NCBI GenBank assembly: GCA_016202545.1
Contig: JACQON010000009.1
Location: 1-61,803, forward strand
Source: Chloroflexota bacterium
Lineage (GTDB): Bacteria > Chloroflexota > Dehalococcoidia > Dehalococcoidales > JACQON01
Direction of reading: 5' to 3'
Length of the DNA: 61,803 nucleotides
Shown here: one piece after another, positions 25,596 through 35,980 of the stretch
How the letters are laid out: every line of letters starts with the position of its first letter
Position numbering within the stretch: position 1 is the stretch's first letter
The notes under the pieces: model-generated
The model's input: only the letters and a program-made list of their open reading frames with translations
Database searches by the model: none
What the model was told of the DNA's origin: nothing
Translations under genes and position numbers: made by a program

Positions 25596-27026
25596 ATGAG
25601 CTTGGGCGGCAATCCGATTAAGTTTGGCACCGATGGCTGGCGGGGTATCATCGCCCGCGAGTTCACTTTCGATAACGTCCGTGTCTGCGCTCAAGGCGTA
25701 GCCGACTATCTCCTGGAGGCCAAGCTGGCCGGAAAGGGGATAGTGGTTGGCTATGATACCCGCTTTGCCTCCGAACACTTTGCCGCCGCTTCTGCCGAGG
25801 TGATTGCCGGCAACGGAATAAAGGTGTACCTCTGTTCCAGGGCTGCGCCAACGCCGGTGGTGAGCTTCGCCACCTTAGACCGTGGTGCTGGTGGGGCTAT
25901 CGTCATAACCGCCAGTCACAACCCGGGCATGTGGAACGGCTTTAAGTACAAGTCCGAGCATGCCTCAAGCGCCTCAGGGGAAATTACAGCACGGATAGAA
26001 AAGTATATTTCCCGTACCCTGGCTAGCGGGAAAATCAAGCATATGCTGCTGGCTGGGGCCCTGGAGCGAGGAATGGTGCAGCACTTTGACCCGACTCCTT
26101 CTTACCTGGAGCATATAAGCAAGCTTGTGGACCTGGCTGAGCTGCGCCGGTCAGGGCTGAAAATAGTAATTGACTCCATGTACGGGGCCGGGGCTGGCTA
26201 CTTCAGGACGCTGCTGGGAAAGGGCATGGAAATATCCGAGCTAAATGGCAAGCGTAACCCGCTGTTCCCGGGAATTCAGCCGGAGCCGATTGCCGCCAAC
26301 CTGGCCAAGCTTTCGGCCACGGTGAGAAGGCAGCGGGCGGCGGTGGGGCTGGCCACCGATGGCGACGCTGACCGTGTTGGCGTCGTTGATGAGAAGGGAA
26401 CGTTTTTGACTCCGCTCCAGGTCTTCAGCCTGCTCTGCCTCTATCTGCTGGAGGTGCGCAGGCAGCGAGGCGCCCTGGTCAAGACGATAGCCACCAGCAG
26501 CATGGTCTACCCGCTCGGCGAGATGTTCAAGGTGCCGGTCTATGAGACGCCGGTCGGCTTTAAGTACGTCGCCCCGATAATGATGGCCGAGAATGCGCTT
26601 ATAGGCGGTGAAGAAAGCGGCGGCTATGGCTTCAGAGGACATATACCGGAGCGCGATGGCATTCTCGCCGGCCTGTATTTCCTGGACCTCATGGTGAAGA
26701 CGGGCAAGACGCCTTCGCAACTGGTGGACTACCTTTACGGCAAGGTCGGCCCTCATCATTTCAAGCGGCTGGACGTTGAATTCCCCGAGGGTGAGCGCGA
26801 GGCAATAATTGAGCGCGTCAGGAGCAGCCTTCCCCGTTCCATAGACGGCGTCAAGGTAGCCAGGGTGGACCCGACTGATGGGTTCAGGTTCATTCTGGCT
26901 GATACCACCTGGCTGCTTATCAGGTTCTCCGGGACTGAGCCGGTGCTCCGCATCTACAGCGAGAGCGATAGCCTGGCCCGTGTAGATAGACTCCTTGAGG
27001 CAGGCAAGAAGCTGGCTGGAGTTTAG
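25596..27026 (+). CDS. Phosphoglucomutase/phosphomannomutase family protein
   Basis: A 476-residue alpha-D-phosphohexomutase with the four usual domains. The phosphoserine is Ser107 in TASHNP, the Mg site is D255-G-D-A-D259 (DGDADR), the sugar-specificity loop is GGEESGGYG, and the C-terminal phosphate loop is RFSGTEPVLRIY. It interconverts hexose 1- and 6-phosphates for cell-envelope or storage sugars. GGAAGGG precedes ATG 25596. The isomerase gene downstream handles the next sugar-phosphate step. GEESGG is compatible with either Glc or Man, so specificity is left open. Confidence 0.9.
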   Translation: MSLGGNPIKFGTDGWRGIIAREFTFDNVRVCAQGVADYLLEAKLAGKGIVVGYDTRFASEHFAAASAEVIAGNGIKVYLCSRAAPTPVVSFATLDRGAGGAIVITASHNPGMWNGFKYKSEHASSASGEITARIEKYISRTLASGKIKHMLLAGALERGMVQHFDPTPSYLEHISKLVDLAELRRSGLKIVIDSMYGAGAGYFRTLLGKGMEISELNGKRNPLFPGIQPEPIAANLAKLSATVRRQRAAVGLATDGDADRVGVVDEKGTFLTPLQVFSLLCLYLLEVRRQRGALVKTIATSSMVYPLGEMFKVPVYETPVGFKYVAPIMMAENALIGGEESGGYGFRGHIPERDGILAGLYFLDLMVKTGKTPSQLVDYLYGKVGPHHFKRLDVEFPEGEREAIIERVRSSLPRSIDGVKVARVDPTDGFRFILADTTWLLIRFSGTEPVLRIYSESDSLARVDRLLEAGKKLAGV

Positions 27027-27100
27027 GGAAGTTATCCGATTGGGCGTGACAGGGCAGCACCTTTCCCATATGTGATTCGGAAGGTTGAAATCCTCCTTAG

Positions 27101-27155
27101 TCCCCCCTGCCTTCGCCGAAGCGGCTACGCGCAGGCAGGCTTTTTCAAAGGGGGA
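27101..27155. repeat. Nested intergenic inverted repeat
   Basis: TCCCCC (27101-27106) faces GGGGGA (27150-27155), and inside it CCTGCC (27106-27111) faces GGCAGG (27134-27139), with a further GC-rich core. It lies between the phosphohexomutase and isomerase genes. It looks like a dispersed palindromic element, but only one copy is in the window. Confidence 0.4.
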
Positions 27156-27242
27156 GACCTGAGGTGGTATTAAACAGACTCAATTCCTTTCACTTGCCGG
27201 TATGCACACCGGTGCCGTGAATCATAGATTAAGGAGGCAAGG

Positions 27243-28313
27243 TTGGAAGGCGACATCAGTTTGGATGACCCACAGGTACTCAAGCAGTACGACCAGGAAG
27301 GTATGCTCGACCGTATTCACGAGATGCCGTGGCAGTGCCAACAGGCGTGGCAGATGGCCATGGATTTCAGCCTGCCCCGGGGGTATTCCGGGGTGGACAA
27401 AGTGGTTATCCTGGGGATAGGCGGCTCAGCCATCGGCGGCGACCTGGCGGCCAGCCTGGCAGCCCCGGAGGCAAAGGTGCCCATCGTCGTCTATCGAGGC
27501 TATAGCCCGCCGCTCATTGTTGATGAGCGTACCCTGGTCATTGCCTCCAGCTATTCCGGCATGACCGAAGAGACGCTGTCCGCCTTTGAGAAAACGCTGG
27601 CGACCAAGGCTAAAAAGCTGGCCATTACCACCGGCGGCAGGCTGAAGGCAATGGCTGAGGAAAATAAAATTCCCGTTTTCAGCTTTGACTATCAGGCCAA
27701 ACCCCGTGCCGCGCTGGGCTTCAGCTTTCTGCCCATCCTCTGTTTTCTGCAGAGGCTCGGCCTGGTCAGCGATAAGTCGGCTGACGTGGCCGAGGCCATC
27801 AAGGTGCTGGAGGCGCTGTCAGAGAAGATAGACGAGACCGTGCCTTCGTCCGGCAACCCGGCCAAGCAACTGGCGAAGAAGCTAGCTGGCCGCCTGGCCG
27901 TGGTGTATGGCGCTGAGGTACTGGCTGAGGTGGCCCATCGCTGGAAGACACAGCTTAACGAGAATAGCAAGGCGTGGGCCTTTCACGAGGTTCTTCCTGA
28001 GCTTAATCACAATGCCGTGGTCGGCTACCGGTTCCCCGCCGAGCTAACGGCCAGGACGATGGTGGTGCTGCTTCATTCGGCGGCGCTGCCGCACCGCATC
28101 GAGCTTCGCTACCGGGTAACCCGCCAGCTACTGGAGCAGGCCGGAGTCGCCTATCAGGTCGTGGAGGCAGCAGGCACCAGCCCGCTGGCGCAGATGATGA
28201 GCCTGATACTCTTCGGCGACTACGTCAGCTACTACCTGGCCATCCTGTACAGGACTGACCCCTCGCCGGTAAAGGTCATTGATTACCTGAAGGAGCAACT
28301 GGCGAAGGAATAG
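27243..28313 (+). CDS. Bifunctional phosphoglucose/phosphomannose isomerase
   Basis: A 356-residue SIS-domain isomerase of the PGI/PMI family known from archaea and some bacteria. The motif GIGGSAIGGD begins the first SIS domain; SSYSGMTEETLSA contains the sugar-phosphate-binding serines; KAWAFHEVLPELNHN carries the catalytic Glu/His region. It interconverts fructose-6-phosphate with glucose- and mannose-6-phosphate. The start is TTG 27243, with AAGGAGG five bases upstream. It follows the phosphohexomutase by about 220 bases and converges on the ribosomal operon. Confidence 0.88.
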   Translation: MEGDISLDDPQVLKQYDQEGMLDRIHEMPWQCQQAWQMAMDFSLPRGYSGVDKVVILGIGGSAIGGDLAASLAAPEAKVPIVVYRGYSPPLIVDERTLVIASSYSGMTEETLSAFEKTLATKAKKLAITTGGRLKAMAEENKIPVFSFDYQAKPRAALGFSFLPILCFLQRLGLVSDKSADVAEAIKVLEALSEKIDETVPSSGNPAKQLAKKLAGRLAVVYGAEVLAEVAHRWKTQLNENSKAWAFHEVLPELNHNAVVGYRFPAELTARTMVVLLHSAALPHRIELRYRVTRQLLEQAGVAYQVVEAAGTSPLAQMMSLILFGDYVSYYLAILYRTDPSPVKVIDYLKEQLAKE

Positions 28314-28367
28314 AGAAACGCGATAGCATGTCATTTAGCCGCCTTCCCGGCGGGAAGGGCATAAAAG

Positions 28368-28393
28368 AGAGAGGGGGCGTACGCCCCCTCTCT
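28368..28393 (-). terminator. Palindromic terminator at the end of the ribosomal supercluster
   Basis: AGAGAGGGGGCGT is followed directly by its exact complement ACGCCCCCTCTCT, a perfect 26-bp palindrome. In the minus direction it is followed by a TTTT run, as expected of an intrinsic terminator for rpsI and the operon upstream. It may also stop the converging isomerase transcript. A near copy is at 57822-57846. Confidence 0.7.
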
Positions 28394-28447
28394 AAAATTA
28401 CCTCCCTTTTTAGCCTGATAGGATACCAGACAAAAGCCTTACGCCAG

Positions 28448-28843
28448 TTACCGCTTGGTATATTGAGGTGCTTTGCGGGCGCGGCGCAGGCCGGGCTTCT
28501 TTCTTTCCTTGATGCGCGGGTCGCGGGTGAGCAGACCGTTCTGCCGCAGGACAGGCTTGAGGCTCTCGCTGGTGCTTACCAGGGCGCGGGCGATAGCCAG
28601 GGACATGGCGTCGGCCCAGCCGGATATACCGCCGCCGGTGACTTTGGCCGTGACGCTGAACTTGCCCATGTTCTCGGTGACCAGCAGGGGCTGCAGGACT
28701 TTCCGGCGGTGCTCGTAGCGTGAGAATAGCTGTTCATAGGGGACGCCGTTTACAACGATGGCCCCGTCGCCGGGTAACAGCTTCACCTGGGCTATTGCCG
28801 TCTTGCGTCTGCCTGTTCCGTGATGGTAGCTCTGTTTAGCCAA
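28448..28843 (-). CDS. rpsI: 30S ribosomal protein S9
   Basis: A 131-residue S9, normal length. The start YHHGTGRRKTAIAQV and the basic tail LRRARKAPQYTKR, which reaches the P-site tRNA, are diagnostic. It begins with TTG 28843 three bases after rplM. The rplM-rpsI pair here ends the whole ribosomal cluster instead of standing alone. Confidence 0.97.
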   Translation of the reverse strand: MAKQSYHHGTGRRKTAIAQVKLLPGDGAIVVNGVPYEQLFSRYEHRRKVLQPLLVTENMGKFSVTAKVTGGGISGWADAMSLAIARALVSTSESLKPVLRQNGLLTRDPRIKERKKPGLRRARKAPQYTKR

Positions 28844-28846
28844 ATC

Positions 28847-29287
28847 TTACTCCTCTGCCGCTTTCTTGGCGCTGGCCTCCATCCGGCCGGGGAGGGCTGG
28901 AATGCTCCCAGCATATACCTTGAGCTTCTTCAGCATCCTGGCCCCCAGGCCGTTGTGAGGCAGCATGCCCTTGACCGCATGCTCAATGACGCGTGCGGGA
29001 TTGACTTTCATCAGTTGCTCCAGGGTGATGCTCTTCAGTCCGCCGGGATACCCTGAGTGCCGGTAATACGTCTTCTGCTCGGCCTTGTTGCCGGTGACAC
29101 GCACCTTGTCAGCGTTGATGATGGTGACGTAATCCCCGGTATCCAGATTACGGCTGAATATCGGCTTGTGCTTGCCCATGAGCAACTTGGCTACCTGGGT
29201 GACAAGCTTGCCCAGTACCTGGTCTGTGGCATCAATGATATGTCTCTGGCGCACAATCTCAGAAGCCTTGACGCTATACGTTTTCAT
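28847..29287 (-). CDS. rplM: 50S ribosomal protein L13
   Basis: A 146-residue L13 with [33 protein letters not shown] and the [19 protein letters not shown] segment. The frame extends eight codons upstream, but ATG 29287 gives the standard MKTYSVKA start. That start lies 14 bases inside the end of truA, so the two are translationally coupled. Confidence 0.96.
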   Translation of the reverse strand: MKTYSVKASEIVRQRHIIDATDQVLGKLVTQVAKLLMGKHKPIFSRNLDTGDYVTIINADKVRVTGNKAEQKTYYRHSGYPGGLKSITLEQLMKVNPARVIEHAVKGMLPHNGLGARMLKKLKVYAGSIPALPGRMEASAKKAAEE

Positions 29288-30065
29288 CTTCACTCCCGAA
29301 GGGCACTTCATAATCTACGTGCATCAGGCATAAGCCGCAGGCGGGTGCCGTTGGGCCGGCCAGCCCTGGCTGCTTTGCCTTAATTATATCGCAAAACTGG
29401 GCAACCTTCATCCTGCCCAGGCCGACCCTTATCAGGGCGCCCACGGTATTGCGCACCTGGTGGCGCAGGAAGGAGTTGGCCACCATGTTGAAAATGGCCA
29501 GCTCGCCGTGTTTCTCGACCTGTGCCCGGTACACGGTGCGTACCGGACGCCTTATTTCTGTCTCCATGCCGGTGGCGAAGGAGCTGAAGTCATGCTCGCC
29601 GACGAGGGCGCGGCACGCCTCATTCATGGCTTCGGTGTCCAGACGGTTGCTGACGTGGTGGACAAATCCTTTCTTGAGCGGCGACCGGACCCTGCGGTTG
29701 AGTATGAAGTAGCTGTACTCCCGCCTTATGGCATCACTCCTGACGTTGAAAGAGCTGTCCACCCTGTGGGCGGCCCTGACCGCGATATCCCCGGGCAGAT
29801 AGTAGTTAAGCCCGCTCACGAACGTCCGCGGAGGCAGGGGCGACTCAGTCAGAAAGCTGACCACCTGTCCCCTGGCGTGGACGCCGGCATCAGTCCGGCT
29901 GGCCGCTATCACCCGCGTTCTCTTTCCGGTGAGCTTCCACAGCGCTGTTTCCATCTCTCCCTGTACGGTGGCCACGTCAGCCTGTAGCTGAAAGCCGAGG
30001 TAGCGCGTGCCATCATATTCAATGATTAATACTATCTTGTTGGTTGCCTGGCTTTCTCTGGTCAT
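29274..30065 (-). CDS. truA: tRNA pseudouridine synthase A
   Basis: A 263-residue TruA, which converts U38-U40 in the anticodon arm of tRNAs. The catalytic aspartate is in [26 protein letters not shown] at the N-terminus and [17 protein letters not shown] near the end are family hallmarks. It sits 18 bases after rplQ and overlaps rplM, the usual neighbourhood in many bacteria. Confidence 0.96.
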   Translation of the reverse strand: MTRESQATNKIVLIIEYDGTRYLGFQLQADVATVQGEMETALWKLTGKRTRVIAASRTDAGVHARGQVVSFLTESPLPPRTFVSGLNYYLPGDIAVRAAHRVDSSFNVRSDAIRREYSYFILNRRVRSPLKKGFVHHVSNRLDTEAMNEACRALVGEHDFSSFATGMETEIRRPVRTVYRAQVEKHGELAIFNMVANSFLRHQVRNTVGALIRVGLGRMKVAQFCDIIKAKQPGLAGPTAPACGLCLMHVDYEVPFGSEDENV

Positions 30066-30083
30066 GGACCGTAAGAAGCAAGG

Positions 30084-30437
30084 CTATTTCACCAGTTCAA
30101 GCTGTACCATCTCCGCTCCGTCGCCCGGCCGGGGTCCCAGCTTGATAATGCGGGTATATCCCCCGGGACGCTCTGCGTACCTCGGCGCAAGCTCAGCAAA
30201 CACCTTGTCAGCCACCTTGTTGTCCATCATGAAGGAGAACGCCTGGCGCTGGGCGTGAAGTCCGCCCTTCTTCCCCAGCGTAATCATCTTCTCGGCGAAG
30301 CTGCGCACTTCTTTGGCCTTGGCCTCGGTGGTAACCACTTTTTCATGGTTCAGCAGGTCGGTTACCATGTTGCGGTACATGCTCATCCGGTGTGAGGTGG
30401 AACCGCATAGCTTTCTGCCGGATACTTTATGCCTCAT
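30084..30437 (-). CDS. rplQ: 50S ribosomal protein L17
   Basis: A 117-residue L17 with the conserved N-terminus RHKVSGRKL, then [25 protein letters not shown]. The C-terminus ([24 protein letters not shown]) is complete. Its start overlaps the end of rpoA by 11 bases. Confidence 0.97.
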   Translation of the reverse strand: MRHKVSGRKLCGSTSHRMSMYRNMVTDLLNHEKVVTTEAKAKEVRSFAEKMITLGKKGGLHAQRQAFSFMMDNKVADKVFAELAPRYAERPGGYTRIIKLGPRPGDGAEMVQLELVK

Positions 30438-31386
30438 GCTGTGTCTCCTCCTCGGCGCTGGGGGTAAGCGATAGACCGAGGGCGCTGAGGCGCTCCTCCA
30501 CTTCCCGTCTGGACTTCTGGCCGAAGTTGCGCAGCGTCATCAGCTTCTGCTCGCCTTCGCTTATCAGTTCTCCCACCGTGGTGATATGGCTGCGCCTCAA
30601 GCAGTTCAGGGTGCGCACTGACAGGTTGAGTTCCTCGATGGGCATGTTGTATTTCTCCGGGGGAATGGACAGGCGAATGGACTCCTTCACCTTCTCCACC
30701 TTGGAAGCTTTGGCGTATTCGATGAACGGGGAGAACTGCTCCGTCAGCAAACTGGCGCTGCGGCTTATGGCGTCTTCGGGTGATATCGTGCCATCTGTCC
30801 ACACCTCCAGGCTCAGCCGCTCCTGGCTGGTTTCCCTGCCCACGTGCACCGGTTCAATGGTGTAGTTGACCTTGCGTACGGGAGAGAAGATGGCATCTAC
30901 CGGGATAACACCTATTGGCAGATTGTTGCCGGACATGGCTTCCCTGTAGCCTTGTCCCAGCTCGACGTCGAACTCCACATAGAGCCTGGCCTCGGGTGAG
31001 TCCAGAGTGGCCAGGTGAAGCTCGGGATTGATGATTTCGAAGTCGGCGGATGGCTTGATGGCAGCAGCGGATACCGCTCCCTCCCCTTCCGCCTCCAGGA
31101 TGAGCTTCCCCGGCCGGTCGGAAATGGGCTTCAACCTCAGCATTTTAACGTTGAGCAGGAACTCGATGGTGTCCTCCTTGACGTGAGGGATGACGGAGAA
31201 TTCGTGCTGGGCCCCATCAATCTTGACCTGCGTCACCGCTGCCCCGGTAAGATGGCCAAGCAGCATCCGCCGCATGGCGTTGCCCATGGTGATGCCGGAC
31301 CCCTTCTCTAGTGGCTCGACCACGAAGCGCCCGTAGTTGTCTCTGCGTTCAGCGCTGGTAATATTGGGTATGGGTAGGTTAGACAA
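30427..31386 (-). CDS. rpoA: RNA polymerase alpha subunit
   Basis: A 319-residue alpha subunit with both domains. The N-terminal domain for assembly is seen in [15 protein letters not shown] and the loop near [12 protein letters not shown]. The C-terminal DNA/activator-binding domain is seen in [22 protein letters not shown] and [12 protein letters not shown]. The start is TTG 31386 behind GGAGG. It sits between rpsD and rplQ as in the standard alpha operon, and confirms a bacterial source. Confidence 0.97.
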   Translation of the reverse strand: MSNLPIPNITSAERRDNYGRFVVEPLEKGSGITMGNAMRRMLLGHLTGAAVTQVKIDGAQHEFSVIPHVKEDTIEFLLNVKMLRLKPISDRPGKLILEAEGEGAVSAAAIKPSADFEIINPELHLATLDSPEARLYVEFDVELGQGYREAMSGNNLPIGVIPVDAIFSPVRKVNYTIEPVHVGRETSQERLSLEVWTDGTISPEDAISRSASLLTEQFSPFIEYAKASKVEKVKESIRLSIPPEKYNMPIEELNLSVRTLNCLRRSHITTVGELISEGEQKLMTLRNFGQKSRREVEERLSALGLSLTPSAEEETQHEA

Positions 31387-31406
31387 GGTAACCTCCGTAT
31401 AGTTAC

Positions 31407-32036
31407 TTATCGCGAATAGTACTCGACTACGCTCTTAGTATCAAACTTAACGCCGCCAATCTCCTCAGGGGTGGGCAAGGTCAGGACTTGGCCGGCCAGT
31501 GTCTCTTTGTTCAGGCTCAGCCAGTTCGGCACAATCTTGCCTTCGATGGCAGCAAGGGCTTGCTGATAATAGCTGGACCGGGTGCTTTGCGGTCTCCAGC
31601 CGATGGTATCCCCCTCCTTGACCAGATAAGAGGGTATATCGGTCTTCCGGCCATTGACCGTGATATGCCCGTGCCGCACCAACTGACGGGCCTGGGCCCG
31701 GGAGTCGGCAAAGCCCAGCCGGAACACTGCGCTGTCAAGCCGTCTCTCCAGCAGCACCAGCAGGGTGTCTCCGGTGACGCCGGCCTGTCTTGCGGCCTGG
31801 GTGAAAATACGATGGAACTGCCTCTCCAGGATTCCGTAGTTCCAGCGAACTTTCTGCTTCGCTCTAAGCTGAAGGCCGCGGTCAGAAAGTCGGCGGCGCT
31901 GGCTAGCGGCCTGGCCCGGCGGCTTGCTTCTTTTATCAACAGCGCACTTGGGGGTATAGCATCTGCCCCCCTTAATGAATAGCTTCTCGCCGCTTCGACG
32001 GCATAGCCGGCAAACTGGTCCTGTATACCTAGCCAT
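31407..32036 (-). CDS. rpsD: 30S ribosomal protein S4
   Basis: A 209-residue S4. It is the zinc-binding form: C-R-L-C at residues 9-12 and CYTPKC further on. The S4 RNA-binding domain is [27 protein letters not shown]. In other bacteria S4 represses the alpha operon; no leader structure was tested here. It starts nine bases after rpsK. Confidence 0.97.
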   Translation of the reverse strand: MARYTGPVCRLCRRSGEKLFIKGGRCYTPKCAVDKRSKPPGQAASQRRRLSDRGLQLRAKQKVRWNYGILERQFHRIFTQAARQAGVTGDTLLVLLERRLDSAVFRLGFADSRAQARQLVRHGHITVNGRKTDIPSYLVKEGDTIGWRPQSTRSSYYQQALAAIEGKIVPNWLSLNKETLAGQVLTLPTPEEIGGVKFDTKSVVEYYSR

Positions 32037-32045
32037 TTTCGCTTA

Positions 32046-32435
32046 TTATACTCTCCTTCTCTTCGGGGGACGGCAACCGTCGTGCGGGATAGGGGTGACA
32101 TCCCTGATGCTGGTAATGTATAGGCCGGCGCCCTGGAGAGCACGGATAGCCGCTTCACGCCCACTGCCCGGGCCCTTAACATAAACCTCCACCTGGTGCA
32201 GTCCGTATTCTGAGGCTTTCTGCACCGCATTGCGGGCGGCGAGCTGAGCGGCATACGGCGTGCCTTTACGGGAGCCTTTAAATCCAGCCGTCCCTGAGCT
32301 TCCCCAGGTGAGAGCATTGCCCTGCGGGTCGGTCAGGGTTATCATGGTATTGTTAAAAGTCGAATGTATATAGGCCCTGCCTACAGGGATGCTCCTGTGT
32401 TCCCGCTTCTTCCCCCGGCGTTTTTTCTGTGCCAT
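32046..32435 (-). CDS. rpsK: 30S ribosomal protein S11
   Basis: A 129-residue S11. Diagnostic segments are [30 protein letters not shown] and the C-terminal [20 protein letters not shown]. The mRNA-exit platform protein lies between rpsM and rpsD as usual. Confidence 0.97.
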   Translation of the reverse strand: MAQKKRRGKKREHRSIPVGRAYIHSTFNNTMITLTDPQGNALTWGSSGTAGFKGSRKGTPYAAQLAARNAVQKASEYGLHQVEVYVKGPGSGREAAIRALQGAGLYITSIRDVTPIPHDGCRPPKRRRV

Positions 32436-32469
32436 TCTTCTGCCCTCCTGCTCTTACCTGTAAGCCGTT

Positions 32470-32859
32470 TTACTTCTTGGTCATACCGCGTCTCTGTCCT
32501 CGTCCGGGCACCGTCTGCCGGGCGCCGCGCTTGGTGCGGGCATTGGTCCGCGTTCGCTGTCCTCTGGCCGGCAGGCTCTGACGGTGCCTGATGCCGCGGT
32601 AGCTGCCAATCTCAATCAGGCGCTTGATGCTGAGGTTGAGCTCTTTTCTGAGCTCGCCCTCAACTGTGTAGCGGTGGTCTATGACATCGCGGAGGCGGTT
32701 GACCTCCTCCTCGGTAAGGTCGCCTGCCTTGGTGCCAGAGTCTATTCTGGTTTGCTCCAGGATTTCCCGCGCCAGTGCCGGTCCGATGCCGTAAATGTAT
32801 CTGAGTGAAATCTCAATCCGCTTATCTTTGGGTATGTCTACTCCAGCTATGCGTGGCAT
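32470..32859 (-). CDS. rpsM: 30S ribosomal protein S13
   Basis: A 129-residue S13 starting [10 protein letters not shown], with the [14 protein letters not shown] helix-hairpin region and the tail [23 protein letters not shown] that contacts tRNA in the P site. It follows rpmJ by 22 bases. Confidence 0.97.
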   Translation of the reverse strand: MPRIAGVDIPKDKRIEISLRYIYGIGPALAREILEQTRIDSGTKAGDLTEEEVNRLRDVIDHRYTVEGELRKELNLSIKRLIEIGSYRGIRHRQSLPARGQRTRTNARTKRGARQTVPGRGQRRGMTKK

Positions 32860-32881
32860 TGTACCTCCTCTCTGTCACAGG

Positions 32882-32995
32882 CTATCCTTGCCTCTGCTTA
32901 TGCTTGGGGTTGGAACAGATAACCCTGACCACCCCTCGCCGCTTTATCACCTTGCATTTGTCACATCTGACCTTAACTGAAGCCTTGACCTTCAT
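32882..32995 (-). CDS. rpmJ: 50S ribosomal protein L36
   Basis: A 37-residue protein read directly from the minus strand: it begins [15 protein letters not shown] and ends NPKHKQRQG. The zinc ligands C-x2-C, a third Cys and a His are all present, so this is the zinc-binding form. It is in its standard place between infA and rpsM. Confidence 0.95.
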   Translation of the reverse strand: MKVKASVKVRCDKCKVIKRRGVVRVICSNPKHKQRQG

Positions 32996-33014
32996 GACCT
33001 GTCTCTGCCACTCC

Positions 33015-33233
33015 TTACTTAAGCCGATAGGTAATTCTTCCCCGGCTGAGGTCGTACGGTGAAAGCTCTATCAGCACTTTGTCGCCGGGCAAGACCTTGA
33101 TATAGTGTAGCCTTATCTTGCCTGAGATGTGAGCCAGTACCTTGTGCCCATTAGGTAGCACCACCCGGAACATGCCGTTGGGCAAGGCTTCCTCCACTGT
33201 TCCCTCGACCTCAATAGCATCCTTTTTAGGCAT
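33015..33233 (-). CDS. infA: Translation initiation factor IF-1
   Basis: A 72-residue single S1/OB-fold protein, exactly the family length. [21 protein letters not shown] and [19 protein letters not shown] are diagnostic. It blocks the A site during initiation. The start overlaps the map stop by eight bases. Confidence 0.97.
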   Translation of the reverse strand: MPKKDAIEVEGTVEEALPNGMFRVVLPNGHKVLAHISGKIRLHYIKVLPGDKVLIELSPYDLSRGRITYRLK

Positions 33234-33993
33234 AAACTCCTTCTTTTAGACTGGTGAGGACCTCCGCTTCATCATCGGTAATGGCAATAGTGTGTTCAAA
33301 GTGGGCGGAGAGGCTTCCATCAGCGGTGAGCACTGTCCACCGGTCATCGGCAATGCGGGTGTGCCAGCCACCGCTATTCACCATGGGCTCAAGGGCCAGG
33401 GCCATTCCTTTCTTCAGCACCGGACCGGTACCCGGCGTCCCCACGTTGGGTACCTGGGGTTCCTCATGCATCTCCCGGCCAATGCCATGCCCGGTGTATT
33501 CACGTACCACTGAGTACCCCCTGGACTCGGCGTAGTCCTGAATGGCGGCGGAAACGTCCCCCAGCCGTGCTTTGGACCGGGCGGCAGCGATTCCAGCCTT
33601 CAGGGCGGCTTCAGTGGTCTCGATAAGACGTCTGGCCTCCGGGCTGATGCTGCCTACGCCCACGGTGACGGCGGCATCACCCTGGAAGCCCATGAACACC
33701 GTCCCCAGGTCTAGAGATACGATATCGCCTTCATTCAGCACCCGTTCCCCGGGGATGCCGTGCACTATCTCGTCATTTACCGAGACACAGAGGTGGGCCG
33801 GAAAACCACGATACCCCTTAAAGGAGGGCTTTCCTCCCAGCCTTTCCAGTTCTCTGGCAGCGATAACATCCAGCTCCCTGGTCTTTATCCCGGGCTTCGC
33901 TTGCTTGCTCAGTATCTCCAGCACTATGGCCACAATCCTGCCTGCCTGCCGCATGATGTCAATTTCCCGGTCAGATTTGATAATTATGCCCAT
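33226..33993 (-). CDS. map: Methionine aminopeptidase, type I
   Basis: A 255-residue MetAP removing the N-terminal Met from new proteins. Metal ligands are in the segments [29 protein letters not shown] and ALEPMVNSG, with a C-terminal [16 protein letters not shown]. The start overlaps adk by ten bases. The secY-adk-map-infA order is conserved in many bacteria. Confidence 0.96.
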   Translation of the reverse strand: MGIIIKSDREIDIMRQAGRIVAIVLEILSKQAKPGIKTRELDVIAARELERLGGKPSFKGYRGFPAHLCVSVNDEIVHGIPGERVLNEGDIVSLDLGTVFMGFQGDAAVTVGVGSISPEARRLIETTEAALKAGIAAARSKARLGDVSAAIQDYAESRGYSVVREYTGHGIGREMHEEPQVPNVGTPGTGPVLKKGMALALEPMVNSGGWHTRIADDRWTVLTADGSLSAHFEHTIAITDDEAEVLTSLKEGVYA

Positions 33994-34661
33994 TTCTGCC
34001 TCACGGGGACGGACTTCTCTCCGGCAATGGCAGCGATTAGCCTTTCGGTCACCTCTGCTACTTCTCCCTCACCGTCTATCTCCACCAGCTTGTTGGAGCG
34101 GCTATAATAGTCAATAAGCGGGGTGGTCTCCGCGAAGTAGACCTGCAGCCGTCTTTTAACCGCCTCGGCGGTATCATCCGATCGCTGGTACAGCTCGCCA
34201 CCGCACCTGTCACATCTGCCCTGAATTTTGGGCGGCGCATCGGTGATGTGATAAGGCGTCTGGCACTTATGGCAGCTCCAGCGGCCGCTGAGCCGTCTCA
34301 CCAGCTCTTTCTCTGAAACATTGATATACATCACCTTATCTATGGCTTTTCCCTGCCCGGCCAGGGCCTTATCCAGGGCCTCAGCCTGTTTCCGGTTCCT
34401 GGGGAAACCATCGAACACCACCCTCGATTTCAGGTCGGGGGCCGATATTCTCTCCAGTACCATCCGTATGGTTATCTCATCGGGCACTAACGTCCCTTTC
34501 TCCATATATGATTTCGCCTGCAATCCCAGCGCTGTCCCTTGCTCCAGGGCCTGGCGGAACAGGTCGCCGGTGGCAAGGTGCACCAGGTTCAATTGCCGGG
34601 CTGCGTTGGCGGCCTGTGTTCCTTTTCCGGCTCCCGGAGCACCCAAAAAAATAATATACAC
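33984..34661 (-). CDS. adk: Adenylate kinase with zinc-binding LID
   Basis: A 225-residue long-form adenylate kinase (AMP + ATP = 2 ADP). The P-loop is GAPGAGKGTQA; the AMP site has LATGDLFR and FDGFPRN. The LID carries C-H-K-C and C-D-R-C pairs, the zinc-stabilised form seen in Gram-positives and many anaerobes. It is eight bases after secY. Confidence 0.96.
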   Translation of the reverse strand: MYIIFLGAPGAGKGTQAANAARQLNLVHLATGDLFRQALEQGTALGLQAKSYMEKGTLVPDEITIRMVLERISAPDLKSRVVFDGFPRNRKQAEALDKALAGQGKAIDKVMYINVSEKELVRRLSGRWSCHKCQTPYHITDAPPKIQGRCDRCGGELYQRSDDTAEAVKRRLQVYFAETTPLIDYYSRSNKLVEIDGEGEVAEVTERLIAAIAGEKSVPVRQKWA

Positions 34662-34669
34662 CTTTTACC

Positions 34670-35980
34670 CTATTTGATAAAGCCTTCGTAGCGCCGCATT
34701 ACCAGCTGCGCCTCCAGTTGCTTCATTGTGTCCAGGGCAACGCCGACCATGATAAGGAGCCCCAGGCTGGAAAGCTGGATTACCTCGATGTTGGTAATCT
34801 CACGGGCGAGGAACGGCATTATGGCCACCATCGCCAGGAACAGGGCGCCCGCCCAGGTAATGCGCTTTATCACTCCATCAAGGTAGGCCTTGGTATGGGC
34901 CCCCGGGCGGATTCCGGGAATAAATCCGCCCTGCCGCTGCAAAACGCCGGGCAGGTCCTGCTGCTGGAAGACTATCATGGTGTAAAAGAAAGTGAAGCCG
35001 ATTGCCAGCAGGAAATAGAGTCCCCAGTAGACCAGTCCCGTAGGCAGCGTGGCATTAGGATTAAACAAGTCCATAATACGATTGGCGAAATTAGGCTCGC
35101 CGGCACTGGCGAAGTAGCTGGCGATTATCCCGGGAAAGATGACCAGTGACATGGCGAAGATGAGGGGTATCATCCCTGCCGTATTTACCCGCAGCGGGAT
35201 ATGGGTTGAGCCCGCCTGCCGGTACATCCGGCCGCCGCGAAAGACGCTGCGGGCATACTGCACCGGTATGCGCCGGTGTGCCTCGGTGAAGTGGACTATG
35301 AGCACCATGGTGGCCAGAGCGATAAGTATGTAGACCGCCAGGCCGCCGAAGTTGGCCCTGGCCAGAAAGCCCTGGCCGAGCATCTCAGGCAGGCCGGCCA
35401 CGATGCCGCCGAAGATTATTATGGAAATGCCATTGCCAATGCCGTATTCGGTGATAAGCTCGCCTATCCAGACCAGGAACATCGTGCCAGCCACCATTGA
35501 CAGTATCATACTGGCCAGGGGCACGGCGCTGATGCTGCCGATGACGCTCTGGCTCTGGAGAAAGACTATCTGGCCGTAGCCCTGCAGGGCCGCCATGGGC
35601 ACCGTCAGCCAGTGGGTGATGCGGTTTATCTTGTGTCTTCCCGCCTCCCCCTCCTGTGATATGGCCTGAAGCCGGGGAATAACCGGCACCATCAGCATCA
35701 TGATGATTGACGCTGTGATGTAGGGATAAACTCCCATCGCCGCCACGCTCAGCCTCCTCATCGCCCCGCCGCTGAAGAGGTCGAGCATGCCCAGCAGCGC
35801 GTTCCTCTGGAACAGCTCCTGAAGCGCGTTCAGGTCAACCCCGGGAAGGGGCACATGGGCGATGAAGCGGAAGACTATCAGGATGCCGATGGTGATGAAA
35901 ATCCGGCGCCTCAGGTCAGGCATGCGGAAGGCGTCAACCATCGCCTGGAGAAGTCGCGGTCTAGTTGTCCTTGGCTGCAT
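34670..35980 (-). CDS. secY: Preprotein translocase subunit SecY
   Basis: A 436-residue, ten-helix channel protein of the Sec translocon. The plug region after [19 protein letters not shown], the [12 protein letters not shown] helix and the C-terminal [22 protein letters not shown] are typical. The frame opens 12 codons earlier, but ATG 35980, 20 bases inside the rplO end, has an upstream GGAG and gives the standard start. SecE and SecG lie elsewhere. Confidence 0.96.
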   Translation of the reverse strand: MQPRTTRPRLLQAMVDAFRMPDLRRRIFITIGILIVFRFIAHVPLPGVDLNALQELFQRNALLGMLDLFSGGAMRRLSVAAMGVYPYITASIIMMLMVPVIPRLQAISQEGEAGRHKINRITHWLTVPMAALQGYGQIVFLQSQSVIGSISAVPLASMILSMVAGTMFLVWIGELITEYGIGNGISIIIFGGIVAGLPEMLGQGFLARANFGGLAVYILIALATMVLIVHFTEAHRRIPVQYARSVFRGGRMYRQAGSTHIPLRVNTAGMIPLIFAMSLVIFPGIIASYFASAGEPNFANRIMDLFNPNATLPTGLVYWGLYFLLAIGFTFFYTMIVFQQQDLPGVLQRQGGFIPGIRPGAHTKAYLDGVIKRITWAGALFLAMVAIMPFLAREITNIEVIQLSSLGLLIMVGVALDTMKQLEAQLVMRRYEGFIK

